Source of the DNA: Shinisaurus crocodilurus
Taxonomy: Eukaryota; Chordata; Lepidosauria; Squamata; Shinisauridae
Length of the DNA stretch: 64,000 nucleotides
NCBI GenBank assembly: GCA_021292165.1
Contig: CM037879.1
Coordinates: 159,805,278-159,869,277, forward strand
Direction of reading: 5' to 3'
Of the stretch, positions 31,641-42,782 are shown in pieces. The translations under genes and the position numbers were made by a program. The notes beneath the pieces are model-generated. The model did no database searches. It saw only the letters and a list, made by a program, of their open reading frames with translations, and was not told where the DNA came from. Each line of letters opens with the position of its first letter. Positions within the stretch are counted from its first letter, which is position 1.

Positions 31641-31948
31641 TTTCGCCATAAAATCAGAAGATTCCAAAACTAAAGATAAGGTTCATTAAGCCAAAAATTG
31701 GGCATAAAATTCTGTCCACTTCATTTGACTTTCAAATATTGGCTATCATTACTCTGCTGACTTTCATGTTGGTCAAATTAGGCCAGTATATCAGTTAGAA
31801 GAGCAAAGCCCAAACAAATAGCACAAAGTTTTTTCTCCTGTCATTAGCATATATACATATTCTACCACATGGCACAATGCTAAAGTGAAATTTCTACCCC
31901 CCCGGGCATAGGACAAATTCCATAGTCCATTTCTGTTTGATGTTCTAG

Positions 31949-32062
31949 AGAGCCTGATGTCTCTAGGTAAGGCTGTCAGAAACCCTGGAAAGCCACTGCC
32001 AGTGTGGACAATACTGAACTAGATGGACCAGTCATCTGACTCATTCTGAAGTAGCTTCCTAT
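31949..32062 (+). repeat. tRNA-Ala-type SINE body fragment
   Basis: TCTCTAGGTAAGGCTGTCAG, CACTGCCAGTGTGGACAATA, TAGATGGACCAGTCATCTGA and GTAGCTTCCTATGATCC match the body of the SINE at 52984 (reverse). The tRNA-like head is missing. Confidence 0.75.
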
Positions 32063-32178
32063 GATCCAGATTTTAGATTCAGTTCTTGTTAAGTAGTGGA
32101 AGGTAACTCTGTAAGAGCATAGGGGATTTTTCTGAATCAACATAACTAGAAGCCACTCCAGATTTCCTTATACTAGAA

Positions 32179-32314
32179 CAGGAGTGGGCAACTTGTGGTC
32201 CTCCAGAGGTTTTGATCTACTACTCTCATCATCCCTTGCTATTGGCAATGCTGGCTATGGCTGATGGGTGTTGTAGGCTGAAGCATTCAGAGGGCCACAA
32301 GTTGCTCACCTCTG
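32179..32314. mobile_element. short palindromic hAT MITE
   Basis: CAGGAGTGGGCAACTTGTGG at the left is inverted at the right as CAGAGGTGAGCAACTTGTGG. The centre includes a TTGGCAATGCTGGCTATGG motif. The flanking 8-mers TACTAGAA and TACTTTCT match at only four positions. Confidence 0.75.
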
Positions 32315-32616
32315 TACTTTCTCTTTGCTTTCTCTTTTTTTGGTAGTGTTTTATCAATGCAAGCATGCACATTAGTAACGTGTGTTCAGGGACAGGTCAT
32401 GGCATAATCGAAAGCTACATCAAACTTGGCATGTACAATGCACTCTGCAAAATTTGAATATAAAAAGGGATTAATGGAAATCAAGAAGACTAGGTAATTC
32501 AGAACTCCAAAATCTATGGAGAAATTCAAATGATGAGAATTTGAGAAATATCACCAACCAGGGAAGTATGTTCTATTACTTTTGCATGTCAGCATTCTCA
32601 GACCCTATTCATAAGT

Positions 32617-32857
32617 GAGCCAGTGTGGCGTAGTGGTGAGAGTGCTGGACTGGGACTCGGGAGATCCGGGTTCTAGTCCCCGCTCGGCCATGAAACTCAC
32701 TGGGTGACTTTGGGCCAGTCACTGACTCTCAGCCTAACCTACCTCACAGGGTTGTTGTGAGGATGAAATGGAGAGGAGGAGAATGATTATGTAAGCCACC
32801 TTGGATTCCTTTCAGGAAAAAAGGCGGGGTATAAATATAATAAATAAATAAATAAGT
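32617..32857 (+). mobile_element. tRNA-derived SINE (Sauria/Squam type), copy 3
   Basis: A complete and little-diverged copy: GAGCCAGTGTGGCGTAGTGG head, GGGTTCTAGTCCC at the B box, TGACTTTGGGCCAGTCACTG body, GGCGGGGTATAAATATAATA end and a TAAA tail. Confidence 0.93.
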
Positions 32858-34305
32858 TACATTAGCAACCTGCCTGCTGCTTGAAGCTCTCAAACCACAT
32901 GGGTCCCTGTCTATGTAGTTAACCCCTGTCTGTGCTTGTGTCAGGCGCAAGACATCTTGCTGCCTAAGGCAAAGAACAAGATGGTGCCCCCTCCCATTTC
33001 ATGACTGGACTGGCAGTTGAACCTTTCTTCAAGACTGGTGTTGAGATAGCATTGTCCCCCATACCTGAAGGCATCAGGCTAACTTAGAAGGCACAGTGCA
33101 AGCACCTTGGCACACAGGTCTTTCCTTCAACACCTTGCTGCCACCTCCCGGCATCTGCTGCCTGGGGCAACTGCCGTACTCTGCCTAATGGTAGGGCCAG
33201 CCCTGGCGCATGTGCATTATCGTCCACATGGTGTGAGGCAATTCTGACCCCAGGAACCCCATCTTCCCAAAGTGAATTTGTTCCCTGATGTGTAGGGAGT
33301 TGCCCAAACCATAGGTGCAGGTACCATCTCACAGAGGCTGCTGACTACATAGAGAGGCATCCATATGGTCCTGGTTTCTGGCAGTAACAAGACTAATCAG
33401 GTAACAGATGAACTCGGCCTTAACTGTTGCTTAATGAAGACATAGCAGAACACACAGAGACACATCACCTACTTGATGCCATCAATGAACTACACCATAC
33501 TTTATTTACCTGTCATGATGACGATGTAAGGTTTTCCCTAAGTACATATCTTAATCAGAAATATAGTGCATCCTCTTAGATGTGCCAATGGCTCAGTGTA
33601 CCATTTTCTCCTTTCTTACACACATGCATCTTGTAAAGCTAAATTCAAGCTGGAAGTGCATTTTCTATCTAATGCAACAATGTCATTTTTCTCCTTTCTC
33701 TCCTGTTCTGTCCCTTCCTTCCTTTCCCCCCCAAACAGTAAATTACGGGTGGTGGTGATGGTGAATAACCAGAAACTCACTTTTATCTTGCTCACTTTCC
33801 ACTCCCCCTGCGACCAGTGGATCTATAACATACTTTTGTGTTTGTGTTGTTTTAAATGGCCATTTGTAAGGGCCTTTTGGATTGACACTGCACAGACCTG
33901 TTTCTTTTTGTGGCTGCTGGAAATGATGAGCATGCTTTGAAAAAGGAATAGGCTTCGACTAACACTGAGGCTTGGGACACCAGGGATTATCTTGAAAAGG
34001 AGGGTCAGGCTGGGTGGGTGGGTAAAAAAAATAAATAAGATAACAGATATAAAGGAGACAGATTAAAAAGAAAGGATAAGATTGAGGGGCGAGTTGCCAT
34101 TGCAAATCAGTATACAGCCGAAAGTGAGGCTGTAGCATACTCCTTGCAGAAAAGTGAAAATTCCTTTTATTCAGAAATGATCGAAGGTAATAAGCAGTGC
34201 CTTCAAGACCTTCAGCTTCCTCCCCCCCCTTCGACTCCATCTTTCTAGTACATTTCACATTATAGTTGACAGGACACTCTTTTGACTTTTTCCCAAGCTG
34301 AAATA
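32858..34305. other. unassigned
   Basis: GGCGCAAGACATCTTGCTGC near 32943 resembles a dispersed reptile repeat also hinted at near 62766 (CCGGCGCAAGAC). The 124-codon frame at 33566-33940 lacks a known domain. Confidence 0.4.
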
Positions 34306-34309
34306 ACAA

Positions 34310-34340
34310 TTAGAGAGAGAGAGAAAGAGAGAGAGAGAAA
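34310..34340. repeat. (GA)n microsatellite
   Basis: Purine dinucleotide repeat with one AAAG interruption. Confidence 0.95.
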
Positions 34341-34631
34341 CTCCCGCCATTGTGCCCTCCTGCCACAGATCATGTACTCCTGTGTCATGTCAAATGAAAG
34401 TGCCTAGACATAAAAGGATTGCATCCTTTGGTCTTCAATTTCTTATGCAAGTGCTGCAAAATAGAATGCACTACTTAAAGCACAGGATGGAATTATTTCC
34501 TCATTGACAGTCAATAAGAGGCTTGTATCAATTTCTAAGGAGTATTTTTTATCATGTACCCCAAACTCTACTTTCTTATTCCCAGCTTTCTTATTTTTGT
34601 TGTCACATCCTGCCTTTCCTCTTCATTATTA

Positions 34632-34633
<2 letters not shown>

Positions 34634-34671
<38 letters not shown>
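34634..34671. repeat. (TC)n microsatellite
   Basis: About nineteen TC units. Confidence 0.95.
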
Positions 34672-34676
<5 letters not shown>

Positions 34677-35267
34677 CGTTTCATGAAGCAAACAGCTGTT
34701 CATTTGTTTTGTCAGTAATGGGAAAAAGACTCGAACAGCTGATGACAGGTAATTTGGGCTGATGTCGAAATTCTTATAATAGAAACACCGTTGAAAGCTA
34801 TTACTTCATCTTATGCTGACTGTATATGTGTGATGAGACTTTCCAAATAGGAAACAACAACAGCAGGCCTGCACTTTGCAAGGTTATAAATAATAAAAAT
34901 GGGAAACCTAGAAAGTAGGAAACTTAAAACTTGGTGGAGTTGCTTTTTCTTGGGCACATTGGCTCTTTAAATAGTAGCGTGAGTATAAACACACAGAAGA
35001 GTTTGGTCTAGTTGCTAGCAAGCTTTCCACATGTGCTGGCTTTCTTCTATCCATCGTAAAATACCAGAAGTGCAATCCATTATAAAGTCTGGAGGCTCAG
35101 CAGGTGTGTCATAATTTAATATGCCTATGATATACGTGGTATAGACAGCAGTAGCAGGTGACATGCTGCATGGGCGTTGTGGACCTGGCTATGGCATATA
35201 GTCTTGTTTATACTCCAGCTTGCCTCTGTAAACCAGAAGCAATGCCTCCCTGTGACATGAGGACTGT
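34672..35267. other. unassigned
   Basis: Repeat-free at the level I can see, no exon recognised. Confidence 0.45.
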
Positions 35268-36097
35268 GGGTTGGATCCAATGGTGCCATTCAGCCAGCAC
35301 AAAACTTCTACTACGTACTTGCAGAAACCCTGTTTGGATCTTTGCACAAGTGTTAAGTCCAAGACTTTGATTCTGCTTGTGCAAGCTGTTGCACAAGCCA
35401 TTGTGTAAATTGTTCCACAAATCATTTCTCAAGATATTGCACAAGCTGTTCTGCAGATTGTTTCACAAGGCATTTCACAACTCATTAGGACTTCATCAGA
35501 CTAGGTGCTACTTGTGCTACTTGCGCTAGTTCTGGGTAACATCCAACATTATGCTAGCAGAAAAATTACAAGAATTGGCATTGTTCTGCTAGCAGTTGCA
35601 CAACCACTATCAGTACTAATATAACTAGTGCAAGTAACACCTAGTCTGATGAAGTTGTAATGAGTTGTGCAACACATTTTGCAACACCTTTTGCAATGAT
35701 TTGCAGAAGAGCCTGTGTAACTAGCACAACGAGTGGAAGCAAGCCTATTCTAATGGAGTCATAATGAGGTGTGCAGTGATTTGCAGAACAGCTTGTGCAA
35801 CTAACACAAGCAAAACCCAAGTCTAATGAGTCGTGCAATGCCTTGTGCAACAATTTGCAGAACAGCTTGTGTGATGCCTTGTCCCTTGTGCAATGATTTG
35901 TGGAACTGCTTGTGCAATGCCTTGTCCAACAGTTTACACAATGGCTTGAAAGACTGTGAGCTGTATAATTTGTCTCTATTTTTCATCTGTTAAGCAGAAT
36001 CAAATTATTGGATTTGACACTTGCACAAGGATAAAAACAGAGTTTCCACAAGTGGTAGAGACTTTGCACTAGTGGAATGACACCATTGGATATATTG
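35268..36097. mobile_element. large foldback element built from TTGCACAA motifs
   Basis: The left end GGTTGGATCCAATGGTGCCA is answered by the inverted right end ATATATCCAATGGTGTCATT. The left half repeats TTGCACAAGCTGTT-type strings and the right half repeats their complement (AACAGCTTGTGCAA), so arms of roughly 350 bases fold back around a centre near 35560-35600. The inner arms carry CATCAGACTAGGTG against CACCTAGTCTGATG. It has no coding frame beyond translations of the repeat. Confidence 0.8.
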
Positions 36098-38683
36098 TAG
36101 TGTGCACTAGAATGTTATCTCATCCTTTCTACTGGACTTGTGTCATATATCCCCAAAAGGAGGACCACCAATTATCTATGATAATACTACAAGGATCAGC
36201 ACACACTCCTTATCTTTTCCTAAATGTTTGTGTTGACAGTTTTTGTATACTTCTGCACAGTTATAATGTCCATTAACATTCTGTAATGCCTCAAGAGCTA
36301 AGCCAATGGCTAGGGAGAGCACATTTGAAATGACCGAAACCAGAGCTCTCACAGCCAATTGTTACAGAGATTTGAAAGACTGTGAGCTGTATTTACCTCT
36401 GACATTTTTCATCTATCAAGCTCATATGATTCTCGGAGTCAATTTGCACATTCACCCATTTTTTTTCTATAATTCTCTCCATGTCCAGTGCTTTCATAGT
36501 AAGCTTTCTACAAGATTATCCAAAGCTGCCTTTGACTTTGCAAATAGATCTGATCAGTCAACTGTGCAAGGATTACTTGTCTAAGTACCATTCATATTAA
36601 TGAGGGTCATTTAGGTAGATTATTCTCATCCAATAAGTTTTTAAAAAAATGGACCCCTTGTTCACAAGCCAGGTATAAACATATACAATTAAAATGGCTG
36701 AACACACACACAGTTCCTGAAAGGGTTAAGACTCGAGGCAAGGACAGAGTTCAGCACAGTGAAGCAGAAGCAAGGTCATTTGTTGAGCATTACAGAATAG
36801 CCTAAGTTTTTCAGATATTGGCTGGACAGATGGAAGTGAAAAGCTGTGCAGTTTAGAGAAGGATCAAAAGAGTGTGCAGCTACTTCCTTGATGCAAGAAG
36901 AAAAGCAACTACGAAGCATGCAATTCAGTATGTGCTGGCATAGTTAGGTCAGTCAGTAGAGCTTAGAGAAGGAATCGAGCAGAATAAAATAAAATGGGGT
37001 TGACAGGTGTAAAAAGCATGGATGTGTTGGGAAATTACCAACCAGCTGGTTAAAATGTGCCCCTATATTTCACAAAATACATTAAGCAGGACTTATTAGT
37101 TATCAGACTCTGCCATACTGGGCTGAGGAGGAGTCTCTTCCAGTCTGTGCTGGCACCTCAGAGCATGGAAGTATCGAGTCCCATATGTTGCAAAGAGGGC
37201 AAGCCAGCCAAAGTAGGAAAAGTGTTCTTTCGTCTGCATCTGTAAATTGGTTAGTACAACAGGAGATGATGGGTGTCAATGGTCATGTCTAAACCTGGTC
37301 CATCAGCCAAGCTATTGGAGATGAGATGGCCATCTTGATGCAGCTGCAGTTTAGGAGTGGGACTGAAGTTCACATGGGTTAAAAGTAGTGACTTAATGGA
37401 ACACTCATGGGTCACTGATTAGCTTTTCATCTGCTGAGACATCTTGTCTGACCAAAATTGTAGATCTCTCTTCGATGGGAGGGTAGCCTTGCTCCTTCCC
37501 TGATGGTTTTTGTACACCTGGCAAAGGCAATATTGTTTTGGAGAGCTCTTTGTATTGTTCTTCAGTTGTTTTCTTTGTTCTGCTCAGTTGTCTTTAGTAA
37601 CTCAGCTGATCTTAGTTTTATGTTTTTTGACTGCTCTTATGTTGTTTGTTGTTGCTGTTGTCAACATTTTTAATGTTCTATTGTTCTTTGTTATATTGTT
37701 ATCAGGTCACCTTGGGGATTCTGTCATGCCTTGGATTATAAATATTTTAATATATTAAAGATAAAGAAGATAAATAAAGAAATAATCTTGTTAGCATTGA
37801 ATCGCTAATAACAGCAGCAGTAGATGACAGAATGAGTAGGCACCCTCTTTCCCCCCTTTTTTCTTTAACTTTGCGTGGCCTATATAGTCACTCCCAAACT
37901 CTAAGGCATTCGAATGGCTTGATATTATTTTATTCTTATTTTATTCATTTGCTTGCTATTCTTCCATTACTGATCAGAGATAACAGCAGGGATTCCCAAG
38001 CTGGGATTCAGCAGGTGCTTGGAGGAGACACTCCTCCAAGTTCCGACCAAGTTCTTTTCTCCTCTCTGCCTCTCTCTGCATGGAGAACAGCGAAACAGTT
38101 GTGCAGTGGGGCCGGATGACATCAAAGATGGGGCAGGGGCAGGGCTTCAAGGGCAGAGCTTCGGAGCAGTTCCCCACCCCAGATGTCAGATTGGTCCAGG
38201 GTGGGGTGGGGGGCAAACTGACCCCAGACCAAAAAAGCTTCCACACGCCTGCTGTATGACATTGTACATGCTCACTGTTGGATCCGGGGCCTCAGTCCCT
38301 GACAAGGCATTTACTGGAGAATTTCCCTGCCACCATCTCTTACCTTGGTTAATTGTATCTAGTTGGGGTAGTGGGGGGCACTCTATGTCCCCTATTTTTT
38401 GGCAATGTATGAACCAGACTTAAGTCACAAAGACTGAAGAACAGAGAAGGGGAAGGACATGAATTTTGGAGAAATAGTGACCTTCTGCTTCCTTGCTAAA
38501 ATCATTCCTAGAAACATACTAGATATTACTTCATTTTAACTCCTCCATTTCTTCCTCTCCTCCAAGGTGTCAGTCATTTAGCTTTTATATGCTACTTCTC
38601 CCACAACCTTTCATTTGCCATGTCATGTATTTACTGCCTCTTGTATTTATTTCTTGGGACTCCCTGGAGTTTGACTTGCATCT
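36098..38683. other. unassigned
   Basis: No transposon ends or supported exons recognised in 2.6 kb. CATGCCTTGGATTATAAATA near 37726 could be an old LINE tail. Confidence 0.4.
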
Positions 38684-38716
38684 TTATATATATATATATT
38701 ATATATATATATATAT
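38684..38716. repeat. (TA)n microsatellite
   Basis: TA repeat with one TTA interruption. Confidence 0.95.
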
Positions 38717-38859
38717 GAAGCCCAAATTATATACTCATTGATAGCTGTGCATTTTACTGTACAAAACCTTGCTCTTTCTTTGCCAGTGCCTTCTTTCAAG
38801 TGACTCACAGGTTCTCCCGGTAAAATAATAATTATCTCCAAATAATTAAAATAAAAAAG

Positions 38860-40310
38860 AGGACACATTGGCTCTTGCTGCTGTACAAGAGTGTTGGATA
38901 ACAGGTTAAGTGCAAATGAGCATTTTTAGCCTCCTTCTGTCCTTTCAATTTAGAGCTAAAATTACATTTCTGTGGATTTCTGCTTCTCCGGTTTAGATAA
39001 TCTTGACATTTGTGTCTGCCTTCTGTGCTACCACCCGCCCTTCTCTCCTGTGCCTAACCATGTAAAGCCTTCACGCCTAAATGAATATAATTAAATATAA
39101 ATGAGCAGAAATATAGAGGAAGGTGCTTGCAGTTCCTTGAACTCTGCATGCAATATAGGGATACGGTGCGGGTGGTAAAGACATCTATTTGGAGGTAAGT
39201 CTGTCTGTGCACAGGTGATGGCGTAGCTTCACACAAAGAAGAATGCCATTTGGACGTTACATTCTGAATGTGTTGAAGGAAGAGGATAAAATAAGATCAA
39301 GACATTCAAATGCCTCAGAGTTTGGGATTGTTTGTATGGGATTGTTTGTATATGCCAAGCAAGGTGGTGGTAGTTATTTTAAAAAGCTGTCTTCTCATTC
39401 CTGTCATCTGCTGCTGCTAGTATTAGTGATTCAATACTAGCAAGATTATTTATTGATTCATCTTCTTCATGTTAATCAATTAAACATTTGTATCCCAAAG
39501 CCTCACAGAATCCTCCAGCGGACCTGATAACAATATAATAAAGAACTGAATATTAAAAACATGAATAGTAAAAGCAACGGCCAGAATAATACTAGTCCAA
39601 ACCCCATAGAACTACCAGAAATAAACCAGCTGTTTTACTGAGCAGAACCAAGAAACAAACAAATGAAGAACAACACAAACTGATATTGCCAAACCAATAT
39701 TGCCTTTGCCAAGTGTTTAAAAAAACCACAAGGGAAGAAGGCAAAACTCCCCTGGAAGGGGGCTCCACAGTTTTGGTCAGAAAAGCTCAGAACTCACACC
39801 ATTCCTTTGCCCCTGAGGTTCTAGAGCTTCCTAGGCTTTGCCCATAGTTATCCAGAGCCTTTAAAATCCCCCTTTGGGGGCACTGGCTTACGTTGAGCCT
39901 TATGTCTCCAATGTGGCGCCTGTGGAAGGTATGTACACCTAGTTCTGGTGTCTCCAACATGGAGTCCATGGAGTCTTCTGGTGCTTGCCAGGCTCCCTGC
40001 CCCTCCTAATTTTTATTTTGTTTCTTAAGACTTATATATTTAACGGGGAGGCTGTGTTCTAGAGCTTAGACCCCACCTTTGCCTTGTAATTAGGTTAGTG
40101 GGCAGGTTACTCTTCATCAATTTGCCTTCTGCGAAAAAATGACTGTTTTGTGACTGGCCATGCCTATGGTAGCTATTTTGTAAGAGTGGTCACCGTACTC
40201 CAAAAATTCCAAATGTGTCCACTAATCCAAAAAGATTTGACCCTGCTTTAGCAATAATTGGTGTTCAAGCCTAATCGCACCCAAACTCGGTAGCTTCCAG
40301 TGATTATGAC
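38860..40310. other. unassigned
   Basis: No gene recognised. CTCCAATGTGGCGCC and CTCCAACATGGAGTCCATGG (39906-39970) look like parts of a dispersed repeat whose ends I could not place. Confidence 0.4.
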
Positions 40311-40324
40311 ATTGCTAATCTTAC

Positions 40325-40472
40325 AGTGAAATTGTGTGCATATTTACTCCGAAGTAAATACGACTGTGTTCACGTGGGCTTACTCCCAGGTACATATGAA
40401 CTTCAGAGTAAGTCCCACTGAACACAGTGGGATTTACTTCTGAGTAGACAAGAACAGAATTGTACTGTCATT
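40325..40472. repeat. reptile GAGTAAGTCC palindromic element, tandem or nested copy
   Basis: GTGCATATTTACTCCGAAGT, GGGCTTACTCCCAGGTAC, GAGTAAGTCCCACTGAACAC and TTACTTCTGAGTAGACAAGA occur in succession, suggesting one and a half copies. Confidence 0.6.
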
Positions 40473-40654
40473 GATTCATCAGAAGCACAGCCACAGATTG
40501 CCAATGCTGGGCTGTATGACTATTTTTTCTGCCCCTGAAAAAAATATCGCTATCATTCATTTGATAGTGTTAGGTTAGAAGTACTGACCTATCCCACTGC
40601 AATCAGTATTAAGTGTGTATTTAAAAGTGAAAAGAGGCTAAATGGGAGCAGCCA

Positions 40655-40760
40655 AAAATTATTTATTTATATATTTTATTTAAAGCATTTTTGCCCTGCT
40701 CTTGAGCCAGGAAGGCTTCCAGAGTGGCTTACAGATCGATTAAAAAAAGAGAGAGCAAGT
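40655..40760 (-). repeat. L2-like 3' tail fragment
   Basis: TTATTTATTTATATATTTTA followed by TTGCCCTGCTCTTGAGCC and GAGTGGCTTACAGATCG is the reverse of an L2-like 3' end. Confidence 0.55.
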
Positions 40761-40857
40761 CCCTGCCTCTCAGGCTTACCATCTAAAAGACACAAAAGAA
40801 AAGGGGGATGATAAGGGAAGAGGAAGAGGAAAACAAAAAATTCAGGCACAATACTTA

Positions 40858-41241
40858 GGGCTTCCCTGCACAAGGCATTTATTGTGCGCTCGTGATCCCT
40901 CGCTCATGGAAGTTTGTGGGTCCTTTTCATAACATTGTCATCCTCTGGGCCTCTCCTGTGTTTTCAAGCCATTTTCGTGGCTTTTTTTAGAGCAAGGAAA
41001 GTCAGCTATTAAATTTTAAACTGGAACAAAAACCTCTGTGAAGTTGAAGATCCGGTATACTGCAGCTATACCGCAGCACCACCTTGTGCTTGGTTAATAG
41101 AATATATAGAAAGGCAGAGAAAGAAACGCCCCCCCCCCCGGAAAAAAGCCACATGTAACTGAGACAGTCTTACTCCCACAAAGAAAATGGGACAGGAAGC
41201 CTCGGAAAAGCGGCAGGTAAGTGCCTCATGCAGAGAAGCCC
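40858..41241. mobile_element. PIF/Harbinger-like MITE
   Basis: The left end GGGCTTCCCTGCACAAGGCA and the inverted right end GGGCTTCTCTGCATGAGGCA are imperfect inverted repeats of about 24 bases. Each is bordered by TTA (40855-40857, 41242-41244), the 3 bp duplication typical of PIF/Harbinger. It is 384 bp with no transposase and has a C10 run near 41131. Confidence 0.65.
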
Positions 41242-41424
41242 TTAATGTTACAAAGTTCTTCTAAGGACCAGCTGGGATGGAACACAGTTTAAAAACAGGC
41301 CTCAACAGCCTCCAACAAATAGCCTGGCAACCTGTCTACCTTCCTGAAAGTGGCAGAAATGCGGCCCAAAATGGTTGGCCTTACAAGGTGAGTTCTCATC
41401 TTTCTGGGGTCTTCCTGGAATCTG

Positions 41425-42770
41425 CCAGCACCTCATTTGTGAATATCTTGCGAGTTCTCCATGACAACATGACGGCTACGGTCTTGGACAACAACGGCTC
41501 TCATGGTGCTCCATTTAAAGTGGGATCAGGTGTTAAACAGGGATGTGTTATCGCCCCAACATTATTTGCTATTTTCATTGCCATGATTTTACATCTTGTC
41601 GAGGGGAAACTTCCCACTGGTGTGGGAATTATATATCGAACAGATGGAAAGCTTTTTAATCTCAGCAGGCTGAAAGCAAAAAGTAAGGTAATTACAACCT
41701 CCGTTGTGGAACTTCAGTATGCTGATGATAATGTGGTCTCCGCACATTCAGAGGATGAACTCCAAACTATCCTAAATGCTTTTGCAGAAGCATATGGAAA
41801 ACTTGGTCTCTCACTTAACATCAAAAAAACCAAAGTGCTTCATCAGCAAGTGCAAGCTAACCCTTTGGTGATGCCATCTATCCAGCTTGGCAGGACAATA
41901 CTGGAAAATGTCGATCATTTTCTCTATCTTGGCAGCTATCTTTCTGTTACAGCTAACATCGACAGTGAAATCCAGCATCGTCTGAGCTCCGCAATTGCCG
42001 TGTTTTCTCGAATGAAACACAGTGTTCGAGGATTGGGATATTTGTAAGAAGACCAAAACACTGGTTTATGAAGCCATTGTATTACCAACTTTATTGTATG
42101 CCTGCGAAACATGGACTATCTATAAACGTCACCTCCAACTCCTTGAAAGATTTCATCAACGTTGCCTTCGGAAAATCCTGCGAATTACTTGGGAAGATAG
42201 GCGAACAAATGTCAGTGTACTGGAAGAAGCAAAGACTACTAGCATTGAAAAAATGATCCTTCAACGCCAACTTCAGTGGACCGGTCATGTTGTTCGAATG
42301 CCTGACTGCCATCTCCCAAAGCAGTTACTTTATTCCCAACTCAAGGATGGAAAGCGGAATATCGGTGGCCAATATAAACGGTTTAAAGATGTTCTTAAGG
42401 CTAATCTAAAAAAATGCAATATAAACATCAAAAACTGGGAAGCTCTGGCCCATGAACGATCTAACTGGAAGTTGGCCTTTCACAAAGGTTCTATGGACTT
42501 TGAAGAAGCCCGAGTGCAAGGTGAAAGGGAGAAACGTGCTAAGTGAAAAGCACGTCAAATGAATCCTTACAGGACCATCTTCCATCTGGTAACCTGTGTC
42601 CTCACTGTGGGAAGCTGTGTGGATCTAGAATTGGCCTCCACAGTCACTTACGGACCCATCGCTAGAGTCTACACAATTTTCTTTAGAATTTTCCTCCTTT
42701 TAAAATCTCCTTTTTGTAAAAAAAAAAAATATATCCTGGAAGACAATCTTACTCGGTCACGAGAGATTGC
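41425..42770 (+). pseudogene. RTE-clade LINE, 5'-truncated and frameshifted
   Basis: This is the reverse-transcriptase end of an RTE-type retrotransposon. The first open block (to 42047) carries FVNILRVLHDNM, GVKQGCVIAPTLFAIF, RTDGKLFNLSRL and the catalytic LQYADD (41712 onward). A frameshift near 42020-42045 moves the reading to the second block (to 42546), with VLPTLLYACETW, LQWTGHVVRMPDC and the C-terminal conserved run. A stop at 42544 and another shift precede a C2H2 finger at 42597-42662 (CPHCGKLC ... HLRTH). The endonuclease and RT N-terminus are missing. The 3' end includes an A-run at 42719 and TACTCGGTCACGAGAG-like tail sequence. Confidence 0.88.
42597..42662 (+). pseudogene. C2H2 zinc finger at the RTE C-terminus
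   Basis: Cys-X2-Cys-X12-His-X3-His spacing is intact (CPHC ... H ... HLRTH), followed by Arg and a stop at 42663-42665. It lies in the frame of the first RT block, not the second. C-terminal fingers of this kind are known in RTE proteins; here it is stranded by the frame breaks. Confidence 0.78.
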
Positions 42771-42782
42771 CTGACTGACTCC

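Noticed and set aside
33566..33940. 124-codon frame as a host gene
   Set aside because: No domain, no splice context and no similarity I recognise; length is within chance for this amount of AT-rich DNA.
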